This document shows, piece after piece, positions 30,025 to 39,931 of a DNA stretch of 64,000 bases. The stretch is from Streptomyces morookaense (GTDB lineage: Bacteria; Actinomycetota; Actinomycetes; Streptomycetales; Streptomycetaceae). The first letter of the stretch is position 1. Every line of letters starts with the position of its first letter. The position numbers and the translations under genes are program-made. The stretch spans positions 1 through 64,000 of the forward strand of contig NZ_JABBXF010000059.1 of assembly GCF_013030945.1 (NCBI RefSeq), read 5' to 3'. The notes under the pieces were generated by a model. It was given only the letters and a program-made list of their open reading frames with translations, did no database searches and was not told where the DNA came from.

Positions 30025-30831
30025 GTGAGCGCGGGCGCGGAGAGCGGCGTGGAGCAGGTGCTGCGCCAGGTGGCGCCCGGACGGTACGACACCTATGAGG
30101 CGCTGCTGAGGGCCGTGGCCGAGGGCCGCGTGTGGATGCTGCTGTGGCACGGTCAGGCCGGTTCCCCCGACGCCCAGTACGGGAACATGGAGGTCGACGG
30201 CCTGGGCTACGCGCCGTGCGTGACGTCCGCGCAGGAGCTCGCCGCCAGCGGCTGGAACCGGGCCCACGAGGTCGTCTCCGGCCGGTCCGTCGCCGCCGCG
30301 CTCTACCCCGACCGCTGGGGCCTGTGGCTCAACCCCCATGCGCCCGGCGGCGGTGTCGGCATCCCCTGGCTCGACCTGCGGCGCATCACCGGCGGCCTGG
30401 ACCGGCTGCCGGCCGGCCCGCTGCGGCTGAGCGAACCCGCCGCCGACATCCCGCAGTTCTACGCGCTGCTGGCGCAGAACGCCCGCAACACCCCGGCCGT
30501 CCGGGCGCTGCGCCGCGCCTGGGTGCAGCCCGCGCTGGGCGCCGCGTACCTGGCGATCGGCCTCGACCTGTACGACACGTCCCGGGCCGCCGTGGAGTCG
30601 GTGCGCCTGATGATGCAGCAGTCGGTCGGCGCGGTGCCGGACGGGCTGCCGGTGTCGACCGTCTCCCTCGCGGACGAGTACGACCCCGTCGCGATGTGGA
30701 TGCGCGCCAACGCCCGGCCCTTCTACGACCGTGACGCCTACGGCGGCGGCACCCCGGCCCCCGTTGCGCCCTCCCCGGTGTCCGGTTACGGCTACCCGCC
30801 GCAGCACGGCTGGCAGGCCGGGGCGTACTGA
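30025..30831 (+). CDS. SseB-family protein, copy 2
   Basis: 268 aa from the GTG at 30025, chosen for AAGAGG 8 nt upstream. An in-frame GTG at 30001 overlaps the 28-bp palindrome and is less likely. The N-terminal domain contains YEALLRAVAEGRVWMLLWHG and YAPCVTSAQELAASGWN. The C-terminal domain ends ANARPFYDRDAYGG, as in copy 1. A Pro/Gly/Tyr-rich tail (GYGYPPQHGW) extends beyond the domain and is absent in copy 1. Function not established; likely paired with copy 1. Confidence 0.8.
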   Translation: MSAGAESGVEQVLRQVAPGRYDTYEALLRAVAEGRVWMLLWHGQAGSPDAQYGNMEVDGLGYAPCVTSAQELAASGWNRAHEVVSGRSVAAALYPDRWGLWLNPHAPGGGVGIPWLDLRRITGGLDRLPAGPLRLSEPAADIPQFYALLAQNARNTPAVRALRRAWVQPALGAAYLAIGLDLYDTSRAAVESVRLMMQQSVGAVPDGLPVSTVSLADEYDPVAMWMRANARPFYDRDAYGGGTPAPVAPSPVSGYGYPPQHGWQAGAY

Positions 30832-31131
30832 CCCGTCAACTCGGCGCGCGGCACCGCCGATTCCGTTCCGCTGACGGGACCGGTCTGTCCGTATAACGGA
30901 AGCTCCCTACGCACATCACGGTTGCGCATCCTTTGGCGGCCGGGTCTGGCAGTGATCGCGACCACATTGAAGACTCCCGCTTCAAAGGGCGTTCGGTCCT
31001 GTGTACGACCTGCTCCGCGTGATGTTTCCGCACCATCCCGCACCACCCCGCACCATCGCTCCACTTCTGCGCACCAACCGCACCAGTGATGTGAACCGGC
31101 CACTTCGGTGGCGAGGGGGGTCCCCGCAACG
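30832..31131 (+). promoter_or_regulatory. Importer operon upstream region with phased CCGCACCA repeats
   Basis: 300 nt without a gene. CCGCACCA occurs at 31028, 31038, 31048 and 31078, with GCGCACCA at 31069. Spacings of 10, 10, 21 and 9 put most copies on one face of the helix, as for a multimeric regulator site. The last copy ends 46 nt before the first importer gene. TCCGTATAACGGA at about 30887-30899 is a weak 5-bp inverted repeat. I could not fix the -10 box. Confidence 0.45.
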
Positions 31132-32130
31132 ATGACAGCACCCATCGAGACCACCGGGTCCGCTGCCGGCGCGCAGCCCGAGGCCGTCCTCGCCGGGGCG
31201 AAGAGGAGCCAGATCGAAGGGCGTTCGCTCTACCAGATCGCCTGGCTCCGCTTCAGACGGGACAGGGTCGCCGTGGCCGGCGGGATCGTGGTGATCCTGC
31301 TCGTCCTGCTGGCGGCGCTCGCCAAACCGATCGAATCCGTCTTCGGCCTGGACCCCAATGCCTTCCACCAGGACCTCGTCGACCCGTCCCTGCTCGCCCC
31401 CAAGGGCTCCTGGGGCGGTATGAGCTGGGAGCACCCGCTGGGCGTGGACCCGCAGTACGGGCGAGACATCCTGGCCCGGATCATCGAGGGGTCCTGGGTC
31501 TCGCTGCTGGTCGCCACGGGTGCCACGGTGCTCTCGGTGGTCCTCGGCACCGTGCTCGGCGTCGTCGCCGGGTTCTACGGCGGCTGGGTGGACAGCGTGA
31601 TCAGCAGGATGATGGACACGTTCCTGGCCTTCCCCCTGCTGCTGTTCGCCATCTCCATCTCGGCCTCCCTGCAGGACGGCGCCTTCGGGTTCTCGGGGCT
31701 GCCGCTGCGCATCGGTGTGCTGATCTTCGTGATCGGCTTCTTCAACTGGCCCTACATGGGCCGCATCGTGCGGGCGCAGACGCTCAGCCTGCGGGAGCGG
31801 GAGTTCGTCGAGGCGGCCAGAAGCCTCGGCGCGCGCGGTCCGTTCATCCTCTTCCGGGAGCTGCTGCCCAATCTGGTCGCACCGATCCTCGTCTACTCGA
31901 CGCTGCTGATCCCGACCAACATCCTCTTCGAGGCCGCGCTGAGCTTCCTCGGCGTCGGCATCGCCCCGCCGCAGGCCTCGTGGGGCGGCATGCTCACCAG
32001 TGCGACGGGCCTCTACCAGGCCGATCCCCAATACATGATCGTGCCGGGCCTGGCCATCTTCGTCACGGTCCTGGCCTTCAACCTGCTGGGCGACGGGCTG
32101 CGCGACGCGCTCGACCCCCGCAGCAAGTGA
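31132..32130 (+). CDS. Oligopeptide ABC importer permease (OppC type)
   Basis: 332-aa inner-membrane permease. N-terminal TM around VAGGIVVILLVLLAALA (about 48-64), then a periplasm-facing loop and about five more helices. The EAA loop that docks the ATPases reads FVEAARSLGARGPFILFRELLPN (about 225-247). N-terminal half typical of DppC/OppC. First gene of a five-gene plus-strand unit: permease, binding protein, permease, two ATPases. The ATG at 31132 lacks a well-spaced SD; an in-frame GTG at 31108 exists. bldK-like order, but peptide specificity is unknown. Confidence 0.92.
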   Translation: MTAPIETTGSAAGAQPEAVLAGAKRSQIEGRSLYQIAWLRFRRDRVAVAGGIVVILLVLLAALAKPIESVFGLDPNAFHQDLVDPSLLAPKGSWGGMSWEHPLGVDPQYGRDILARIIEGSWVSLLVATGATVLSVVLGTVLGVVAGFYGGWVDSVISRMMDTFLAFPLLLFAISISASLQDGAFGFSGLPLRIGVLIFVIGFFNWPYMGRIVRAQTLSLREREFVEAARSLGARGPFILFRELLPNLVAPILVYSTLLIPTNILFEAALSFLGVGIAPPQASWGGMLTSATGLYQADPQYMIVPGLAIFVTVLAFNLLGDGLRDALDPRSK

Positions 32131-32204
32131 TCAGCGCGACAGACCTCTTGAGCGGCCGCCTGCCGGTCCGCCGTTCCGTCATCGTTCGAGGAGGCGTTCC
32201 TCAG

Positions 32205-33965
32205 GTGAAGAGAAGCAAAGCGACGGCCGCGATGGCCGCCGCCGTGGTCCTGGCCCTCGGGGCGACGGCCTGCGGCGGCGGGTCCAAGGACAGCGGCGGC
32301 GGGAAGGGCGGCGGCAGCTCCGCGGCCGACGCGGCCCTCGCCTCCATCGTCAACCCGTCCGACAAGAAGGGCGGGACGCTGACGTTCGCCCACTCCGACG
32401 TCCCCGACTCCCTGGACCCCGGCAACACCTACTACGGCTGGGTGCAGAACTTCGCCCGGCTGTACGCCCGTTCGCTCACCACCTTCAAGCCCGCGGTCGG
32501 CAAGGCCGGGCTGCAGATCGTCCCGGACCTCGCCGAGTCGCTGGGCAAGCCGAGCGCCGACGCCAAGACGTGGACGTACACGCTGCGCCAGGGCGTGAAG
32601 TACGAGGACGGCACCCCCGTCACGTCCAAGGACGTCAAGTACGCCGTCGAGCGCAGCAACTTCGCGCCCGAGGCGCTGTCCAACGGGCCGACCTACTTCA
32701 AGGCGCACCTGGCCGACGGCGACAAGTACCAGGGCCCGTACAAGGACAAGAGCCCCGACGGCATCAAGTCCATCGAGACCCCGGACGACCGGACGATCGT
32801 CTTCCATCTCAAGGACGGCTTCGCGGACTTCGACTACCTCGCGGGTCTCCCCGGGACGGCTCCCGTGCCGCAGAAGGCCGACAAGGGCGCCGACTACGTC
32901 AAGCACATCATTTCCTCGGGTCCGTACAAGTTCTCCTCGTACGAGGACGGCAAGGGTGCGACGCTGGTGCGCAACCCGGAGTGGGACCCGAAGACCGACC
33001 CGATCCGCAAGGCGCTGCCGGACAAGGTCGAGATCAAGTTCAAGGTCAACCAGGTCACCATCGACAACAACCTGATCAACAACAGTCTTCAGGTCGACGC
33101 GCAGGGCAACGGTGTCGACCCGCAGACCCAGCCGAAGGTGCTGCAGGACCCCAAGTACAAGAAGCAGACGGATTCCGCGATCGCCGGCGCGACCTCGTAC
33201 ATCGGCCTGAATCTGCACGTGAAGCCCTTCGACAACATCCACTGCCGCAAGGCGGTCCAGTGGGGCGTCGACCGGGCCTCCGCGCAGGAGGCGGCCGGCG
33301 GTCCCCCCAAGGGCGACGTGGCCACCACGCTGCTGCCGCCGACGGTCAACGGCTACACCAAGTTCGACGAGTACCCCACGCCGAACGGCAAGGGTGACAT
33401 CGCCAAGGCCAAGGAGGAGCTGGCCCAGTGCGGTCAGCCCAACGGCTTCACCACCACCCTGACGGCGCGCTCGGACCGGAACACCGAGATGGCCATGGCC
33501 ACCGCCGTACAGGCCTCGCTGAAGAAGATCGGCATCACGGCCGAGATCAAGTCCTTCCCCAGCGGCAAGTACTTCACCAACTTCGCCGGGGTGCCGGACT
33601 ACGTGCACAGCCACAACCTCGGCATGATCATGACGGCGTGGGGCGCCGACTGGCCCACCGGCTTCGGCTTCCTGGACCAGATCACCAACGGAGCGGCCAT
33701 CAAGCCCTCCGGCGGCAACAACGTCCAGGAGCTCGACGACCCGAAGATCAACGAGATGCTCAACAGTGCCATCAAGAACACCGATGCCGCTGCGCGGAAC
33801 AAGGCCTGGGGCGATATCGACAAGCTGATCGCCGACAACGCCTCGGCGGTGCCTCTGGTCTACCGCAAGAACCTGCTCTTCCGCCCCACCGGTGCCGCCA
33901 ACGTCACGGTCACCCAGGCGTATCTCGGCATGTACGACTACGCGTTGATGAGCGTCTCCAAGTAA
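32205..33965 (+). CDS. Oligopeptide-binding lipoprotein of ABC importer (SBP_bac_5)
   Basis: 586-aa extracytoplasmic peptide receptor. Lipoprotein signal ends LGATAC, with a Gly/Ser-rich linker after the Cys. SBP_bac_5 features: GGTLTFAHSDVPDSLDPG, then WTYTLRQGVKYEDGTPVTSKDVKYAVER (about 125-152), the family signature region. The GTG at 32205 has GAGGAGG about 10 nt upstream. Two hairpins follow the stop before the next permease, consistent with higher expression of the binding protein. Family members bind 2-6 residue peptides or nickel; the context points to peptides. Confidence 0.93.
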   Translation: MKRSKATAAMAAAVVLALGATACGGGSKDSGGGKGGGSSAADAALASIVNPSDKKGGTLTFAHSDVPDSLDPGNTYYGWVQNFARLYARSLTTFKPAVGKAGLQIVPDLAESLGKPSADAKTWTYTLRQGVKYEDGTPVTSKDVKYAVERSNFAPEALSNGPTYFKAHLADGDKYQGPYKDKSPDGIKSIETPDDRTIVFHLKDGFADFDYLAGLPGTAPVPQKADKGADYVKHIISSGPYKFSSYEDGKGATLVRNPEWDPKTDPIRKALPDKVEIKFKVNQVTIDNNLINNSLQVDAQGNGVDPQTQPKVLQDPKYKKQTDSAIAGATSYIGLNLHVKPFDNIHCRKAVQWGVDRASAQEAAGGPPKGDVATTLLPPTVNGYTKFDEYPTPNGKGDIAKAKEELAQCGQPNGFTTTLTARSDRNTEMAMATAVQASLKKIGITAEIKSFPSGKYFTNFAGVPDYVHSHNLGMIMTAWGADWPTGFGFLDQITNGAAIKPSGGNNVQELDDPKINEMLNSAIKNTDAAARNKAWGDIDKLIADNASAVPLVYRKNLLFRPTGAANVTVTQAYLGMYDYALMSVSK

Positions 33966-33982
33966 ACGCCTCCGAGTAAGCA

Positions 33983-34069
33983 GCGGAATCGTTCCGCCAC
34001 CCGCACCCGAAAGGCAGGTGAAGGCACCCCGGCGGCCGCCGGACGGATCCCACGGGGCCCGTCCGGCGG
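33983..34069 (+). repeat. Two intercistronic hairpins after binding-protein gene
   Basis: GCGGAA-tcg-TTCCGC at 33983-33997 and an 11-bp perfect stem CCGCCGGACGG/CCGTCCGGCGG at 34036-34046 and 34059-34069. There is no T-run. Such structures often stabilise or partly terminate binding-protein mRNA inside importer operons. Confidence 0.55.
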
Positions 34070-34087
34070 GCCCGGCGCCGCACAGCT

Positions 34088-35097
<1,010 letters not shown>

Positions 35098-35101
<4 letters not shown>

Positions 35102-36141
35102 GCGAACAGACCGGGGAGGTCTTCCTCTCCGTGCGCGACCTGAAGATCCACTTCGACACGGACGACGGCCTGGTGAAGTCCGTGGACGGCATCAGCTTCG
35201 ACGTGCGCCGCGGCAGCACGCTCGGCATCGTCGGCGAGTCCGGCTCCGGCAAGTCCGTCACCTCGCTCGGCGTCATGGGCCTGCACCGCACGGCGCGGGC
35301 CCGGATCTCCGGCGAAGTGCACCTGGACGGCGAGGAGTTGATCGGAGCCGACCCCGACCGGGTGCGCCGGCTGCGGGGCAGCAAGATGGCCATGATCTTC
35401 CAGGACCCGCTGTCGGCCATGCACCCCTACTTCACGGTCGGCGCACAGATCGTCGAGGCCTACCGCGTCCACCACGCCGTGGACCGGAGGACCGCCCGCA
35501 AACGGGCCGTCGAACTCCTGGACAGGGTCGGCATCCCGCAGCCCGACCGCCGCGTGGACGACTACCCGCACCAGTTCTCGGGCGGCATGCGCCAGCGCGC
35601 CATGATCGCCATGGCGCTGGTCAACAACCCCGAACTGCTCATCGCCGACGAGCCGACCACGGCCCTGGACGTGACCGTGCAGGCGCAGATCCTCGACCTG
35701 ATCCGCGACCTGCAGAAGGAGTTCGGCTCGGCCGTCATCATCATCACCCACGACCTGGGCGTCGTCGCCGAACTCGCCGACGACATCCTGGTGATGTACG
35801 CGGGCCGCTGCGTCGAACGCGGACCGGCCGAGGCGCTCTTCACCCGCCCCCGGCACCCCTACACCTGGGGCCTGCTGGGCTCCATGCCGCGCATCGACCG
35901 CGAGCAGACCGACCGGCTGATCCCCGTCAAGGGCAGCCCGCCCAGCCTCATCAACGTGCCCGAGGGCTGCGCCTTCAACCCGCGCTGCCCGTACGCGGAC
36001 GTGCCCGAGGGGGGCCTCACACGGACGGAGCGCCCGGAACTCACGCCGGTACCGGGCGACGACGGGCACCACTCCGCCTGCCACCTCGCGCACGAGGAGC
36101 GGACGCGCATCTGGACCGAAGAGATTGCGCCCAAGCTGTGA
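35098..36141 (+). CDS. Oligopeptide importer ATPase (OppD type)
   Basis: 347-aa ATPase. Walker [13 protein letters not shown] (about 45-56), Q-loop [11 protein letters not shown], signature [15 protein letters not shown], Walker [18 protein letters not shown]-loop IITHDLG. The C-terminal oligo_HPY region contains a Cys-rich segment [10 protein letters not shown], like OppD proteins. GTG start at 35098 coupled to oppB. The next ATPase gene follows without a gap (GTGA at 36138) or starts 12 nt downstream. Confidence 0.94.
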
Positions 36142-36152
36142 AGGACCGAGCG

Positions 36153-37142
36153 ATGACGAACCCCGGACCTCCGGAAGCCCTGCTCACGGTGGAGGGGCTG
36201 GTCAAGCACTTCCCCATCACCAAGGGGGTGCTGCGGCGCCAGGTGGGCGCGGTGCAGGCGGTGGACGGCCTCACCTTCGACGTGCGCACGGGGGAGACCC
36301 TGGGCGTGGTCGGCGAGTCCGGCTGCGGCAAGTCGACCATGGGCCGGCTGATCACCCGGCTGCTCGAACCCACCGCGGGGCGGATCGAGTTCGAGGGCCG
36401 GGACATCACCCACCTCGGTGTCTCGGGGATGCGCCCGATGCGGCGCGACGTGCAGATGATCTTCCAGGACCCGTACTCCTCGCTGAACCCCCGGCACACC
36501 GTCGGCACGATCGTCGGCGCCCCTTTCAGGCTCCAGGGGATCGCCCCCGAGGGCGGCGTGAAGAAGGAGGTCCAGGGGCTGCTGGAGCTCGTCGGCCTCA
36601 GCCCCGAGCACTACAACCGCTACCCGCACGAATTCTCCGGCGGCCAGCGGCAGCGCATCGGCATCGCGCGGGCGCTCGCGCTCAAGCCGAAGCTGGTGGT
36701 CGCCGACGAGCCGGTGTCGGCGCTGGACGTGTCGATCCAGGCGCAGGTGGTCAACCTGCTGGACGACCTCCAGGACGAACTGGGCCTGACGTACGTCATC
36801 ATCGCGCACGACCTGTCGGTCATCCGGCACGTCTCCGACCGGATCGCGGTGATGTACCTGGGCAAGCTGGTGGAGCTGACGGACCGGACGTCGCTGTACA
36901 CGGCGCCTGCGCATCCGTACACCAAGGCGTTGTTGTCGGCGGTGCCGGTGCCGGATCCGCGGCGGCGGACGCAGCGGAAGAGGATTCTGCTCAACGGGGA
37001 TGTGCCGTCGCCCATTTCGCCGCCGTCGGGGTGCCGGTTCCGGACGCGGTGCTGGAAGTCCGCCGAGGTGTGCTCGGAACAGGAGCCTCCGCTCCTGGAG
37101 TTGCGTACCGGCCATCAAGTGGCCTGTCACTTTCCCGAGTAG
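36153..37142 (+). CDS. Oligopeptide importer ATPase (OppF type)
   Basis: 329-aa second ATPase. Starts LVKHFPITKGVLRRQVGAVQAVDGL, the standard OppF N-terminus. Walker A GESGCGKSTMGRL, Q-loop IFQDPYSSLNP, signature FSGGQRQRIGIARAL, Walker B LVVADEPVSALDVSIQ, and H-loop IIAHDLSV. The C-terminus has the Cys motif CRFRTRCW. The ATG at 36153 has GAAGGA upstream; a GTG at 36138 overlapping the previous stop is the alternative. It completes the importer. Confidence 0.94.
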   Translation: MTNPGPPEALLTVEGLVKHFPITKGVLRRQVGAVQAVDGLTFDVRTGETLGVVGESGCGKSTMGRLITRLLEPTAGRIEFEGRDITHLGVSGMRPMRRDVQMIFQDPYSSLNPRHTVGTIVGAPFRLQGIAPEGGVKKEVQGLLELVGLSPEHYNRYPHEFSGGQRQRIGIARALALKPKLVVADEPVSALDVSIQAQVVNLLDDLQDELGLTYVIIAHDLSVIRHVSDRIAVMYLGKLVELTDRTSLYTAPAHPYTKALLSAVPVPDPRRRTQRKRILLNGDVPSPISPPSGCRFRTRCWKSAEVCSEQEPPLLELRTGHQVACHFPE

Positions 37143-37154
37143 GACGAGCGCGTT

Positions 37155-37182
37155 GCACAAGTGCATGGTGGGGCCCTTGTGC
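37155..37182 (+). promoter_or_regulatory. 7-bp inverted repeat upstream of M1 peptidase gene
   Basis: GCACAAG at 37155-37161 and CTTGTGC at 37176-37182 with a 14-nt spacer, 48 nt before the M1 peptidase ATG. It could be an operator or a weak terminator of the importer operon. Confidence 0.35.
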
Positions 37183-37229
37183 GGGAAGGGTCGTCGCGGC
37201 ACGCTGAACTACCGCTGAAAGGACGGAAC

Positions 37230-38624
37230 ATGACCCGCACCCCCACCAGACTGCTCGCCCTTGCCACCGCCGCGGCCTCCGCCTGTCTGATATCCGCGGC
37301 TCCGGCCCAGCACCCCTCGCCCGGGGCGGCCGGCATCGGCGACTCCTACTTTCCCCACGAGGGCAACGGCGGCTTCACCGTCCGGCACTACAACCTCGAC
37401 GTCTCGTACGCCCCGGACACCGGAAGAATCGACGGCCGCACCACCGTCTCCGCGCGGGCCACCCAGAGCCTGTCCTCCTTCGATCTCGACCTCCAGCAGC
37501 TGGACGTCTCCAAGGTCGAGGTGGACGGCCGCCCGGCCGCCTTCCGGCACGACGGCGACGAGCTCGTCATCACCCCGCGGCACGCCCTCGCCAAGGGCCG
37601 AGCCTTCACGGTGACCGTCACCTACGGCGGCGTCCCGCAGGCGCTCGGCGGCCCGATCATCTTCGGGTCCAAGTACGGCTGGATGAAGACCAAGGACGGC
37701 GTCTTCGTGGCCTGCGAGCCCAACGCGGCCTCCACCTGGTTCCCGTCCAGCGACCACCCGTCGGAGAAGGCGACCTTCGACATCACGGTCCGGGCCCCCA
37801 AGGGCCTGACCGCCGTCTCCAACGGCAGGTTGATCTCCACCCGCGACAGCGGTGCCACCACCGTCACCCACTGGCGAGAGAGCCGCCCCATGGCGACGTA
37901 CCTGGCCACCGCCACGATCGGCAACTTCGACGTGCGGACGGGGAAGACCCCCGGCGGCATCCCCGAGTACGTCGCCGTCAACAAGGGCCTGCAGACGGGC
38001 AAGACGGACTTCTGGGGCATCACGGCCGCGGCCACCGACTACTGGTCCACGATCTTCGGCCCGTACCCCTTCGAGGAGACCGGCGCGATCGTCGACGACA
38101 TGCCGGACGCCCACTTCTCCCTGGAGGTGCAGTCGAAGCCGGTCTACTCGGCGGTGCGCAGCGAGACCACGATCGTCCACGAGCTCGCCCACCAGTGGTT
38201 CGGCGACTCGGTCTCCGTCGAGCGCTGGAAGGACATCTGGCTCAACGAGGGCTTCGCCACCTACGCCCAGTGGCTGTGGGACGAGCACAAGGGCACCCGC
38301 AGCGCCCATGACTCCTTCCTCAAGGCGTACAACGGCTACAAGCCGGACGACGCCTTCTGGAAGATCGATGTGGCGGACCCGCAGCGCGACACCATGTTCT
38401 CGGACTCGGTCTACGAGCGCGGGGCGATGACCCTGCAGATGCTCCGCGAGCGGATCGGCGACAAGGCGTTCTTCAAGCTGCTGCCCACCTGGACCGCTCA
38501 GCACCGGTACGGAAACGCGAACACCGCCCAGTTCGTCGCCCTCGCCGAGAAGATCTCCGGCAAGGACCTCGGTGATCTCTTCGCCACCTGGCTGTCGAGC
38601 CCCGGAAAGCCTGCGCTGCGGTAA
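37230..38624 (+). CDS. Secreted M1-family metallopeptidase
   Basis: 464 aa with a signal peptide (MTRTPTRLLALATAAASACL, cleavage near residue 25-30). The M1 N-terminal beta domain occupies about 45-225. The zinc site is HELAHQWFG (about 316-324) with WLNEGFATYAQ (about 336-346) supplying the third ligand. The exopeptidase GxMEN motif of classic aminopeptidases is not present; the equivalent region reads DAHFSLEVQSKPVYS. It lacks the large C-terminal ERAP-like domain. Being 87 nt downstream of the oligopeptide importer, it may release peptides for uptake. Confidence 0.9.
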   Translation: MTRTPTRLLALATAAASACLISAAPAQHPSPGAAGIGDSYFPHEGNGGFTVRHYNLDVSYAPDTGRIDGRTTVSARATQSLSSFDLDLQQLDVSKVEVDGRPAAFRHDGDELVITPRHALAKGRAFTVTVTYGGVPQALGGPIIFGSKYGWMKTKDGVFVACEPNAASTWFPSSDHPSEKATFDITVRAPKGLTAVSNGRLISTRDSGATTVTHWRESRPMATYLATATIGNFDVRTGKTPGGIPEYVAVNKGLQTGKTDFWGITAAATDYWSTIFGPYPFEETGAIVDDMPDAHFSLEVQSKPVYSAVRSETTIVHELAHQWFGDSVSVERWKDIWLNEGFATYAQWLWDEHKGTRSAHDSFLKAYNGYKPDDAFWKIDVADPQRDTMFSDSVYERGAMTLQMLRERIGDKAFFKLLPTWTAQHRYGNANTAQFVALAEKISGKDLGDLFATWLSSPGKPALR

Positions 38625-38652
38625 TCGTGTACGCGACGAGTAAGAATGTCGC

Positions 38653-39312
38653 GTGCTCACCGATCTGTTCAGTCCCTCCGTCCAGCACTCGCTCGACCTC
38701 GCCGGGATCTTCGTCTTCGCGATCTCCGGCGCGCTGCTCGCCGTCCGCAAGAACTTCGACGTCTTCGGCATGGCCGTGCTGGCGGAGGTCACGGCGCTGG
38801 GCGGCGGGCTGTTCCGGGATCTGATCATCGGGGCCGTGCCGCCCGCCGCCTTCACCGACCTGGGCTACTTCCTCATGCCGCTGGTCGCCACGCTGATCGT
38901 CTTCTTCCTGCACCCGGAGGTGGAGCGGATCACCAGGGCGGTGGGCGTCTTCGACGCGGCCGGACTGGGGCTGTTCTGCGTGTCCGGCACGGTCAAGGCC
39001 TACGACCGCGGGCTCGGCCTCACCTTCGCCGCCACCCTCGGCCTGGCCACGGCCGTGGGCGGTGGTGTGCTGCGCGACATACTCGCCCACGAGGTGCCGT
39101 CGCTGCTGCGCTGGGACCGCGACCTGTACGCCGTGCCCGCCATGGTCGGGGCGGCCATCGCCGCCCTGATGATCCGCTACCACGTGCTCGACGGCCCCAC
39201 CACCGCCGTGCCGGTCGTCACGGCCTTCGTCCTGCGGCTGCTGGCCATGCACTACCACTGGAGGGCGCCGCGCGCCTGGCACCGCAGGAGCGCGGCCGCC
39301 GAGGAGCTCTGA
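38653..39312 (+). CDS. TRIC/UPF0126 family membrane protein (putative glycine/cation channel)
   Basis: 219 aa, about seven helices, two internal repeats. Each repeat carries the family hallmark: ALGGGLFRDLIIG (about 48-60) and AVGGGVLRDILAHE (about 133-146). Prokaryotic TRIC proteins form trimeric cation channels; some UPF0126 members are described as glycine transporters. Start GTG at 38653; AAGAAT lies 5 nt upstream and no SD is visible. Convergent with the following gene, only 3 nt between stops. Confidence 0.88.
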   Translation: MLTDLFSPSVQHSLDLAGIFVFAISGALLAVRKNFDVFGMAVLAEVTALGGGLFRDLIIGAVPPAAFTDLGYFLMPLVATLIVFFLHPEVERITRAVGVFDAAGLGLFCVSGTVKAYDRGLGLTFAATLGLATAVGGGVLRDILAHEVPSLLRWDRDLYAVPAMVGAAIAALMIRYHVLDGPTTAVPVVTAFVLRLLAMHYHWRAPRAWHRRSAAAEEL

Positions 39313-39315
39313 GTC

Positions 39316-39894
39316 TCAGACCGTCCGGCCCAGCCAGGCCGCCAGCCGCCCGTACGCGTCCGCGTCTTCGGGGGCCGGCCGCACCGGGCCGAACGGCACG
39401 CCCTCGCCGCGCCGGTCGGCCGTCAGCTTCTGCCGGGCCCACTCCAGCGCGTACTCCCCGAGCTCCTGGTCCAGCGGCAGCGGGTGGCCGAGGGCCTGCG
39501 AGAGGTCCCAGGTGTGGGCGACGGTCTCCAGCACGCACCCCGAGGCGAGGTACGCCCGGCCCGGCATCTCGCCCCACGGCACGGCGACGGCCATGTCGAG
39601 CTTCGCGTCGTCCGCCCAGGCGGCCGCCAGCCGCGCCCGCCCCGCCTCGTAGGCCGCCGCCCAGCCGTCGTCCGGCACGTCCGTGACCGGCGCGAGCCGC
39701 CGGGGCTCACCGGTCTCGCCGAGCAGCGCACCGGCCTCCAGACCGCCGACGAGGTGCGCGAGGAGTCCGCGTATGTCGAACTCCTCGCACGGCGTGGGGT
39801 CCCCGAGCCGCTCGGCGGGCACGGTGGCGACGAGCTCCGCCAACTGGGCGGTGGCGCGGGCGAGGAGGGGGCGGGGGTCGGTTGTTGTGTTCAT
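39316..39894 (-). CDS. TIGR03086-type DinB-like metal-binding protein
   Basis: 192 aa of the DinB/mycothiol-dependent maleylpyruvate isomerase superfamily, actinobacterial TIGR03086 group. Metal-ligand positions are visible as LLAHLVGGLE (about 44-53) and ETVAHTWDLSQALG (about 122-135). TPCEEFDIR is the typical lead-in to the first helix. Function unknown; members may use mycothiol. TAACCT lies exactly 6 nt before the ATG at 39894, so the mRNA is probably leaderless. Confidence 0.82.
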   Translation of the reverse strand: MNTTTDPRPLLARATAQLAELVATVPAERLGDPTPCEEFDIRGLLAHLVGGLEAGALLGETGEPRRLAPVTDVPDDGWAAAYEAGRARLAAAWADDAKLDMAVAVPWGEMPGRAYLASGCVLETVAHTWDLSQALGHPLPLDQELGEYALEWARQKLTADRRGEGVPFGPVRPAPEDADAYGRLAAWLGRTV

Positions 39895-39931
39895 GCGAAC
39901 AGGTTAACGATCATGTAGGTCGGAGCGTGTC

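Noticed and set aside
31028-31085. Short repeats as a CRISPR-like array
   Set aside because: The 8-nt repeats are spaced 1-13 nt apart with no uniform spacers and no cas genes; they look like regulator sites.
38641-38652. TRIC-type gene as an eighth leaderless case
   Set aside because: The nearest box is AAGAAT with a 5-nt spacer, which fails the strict TANNNT with 6-7 nt rule.
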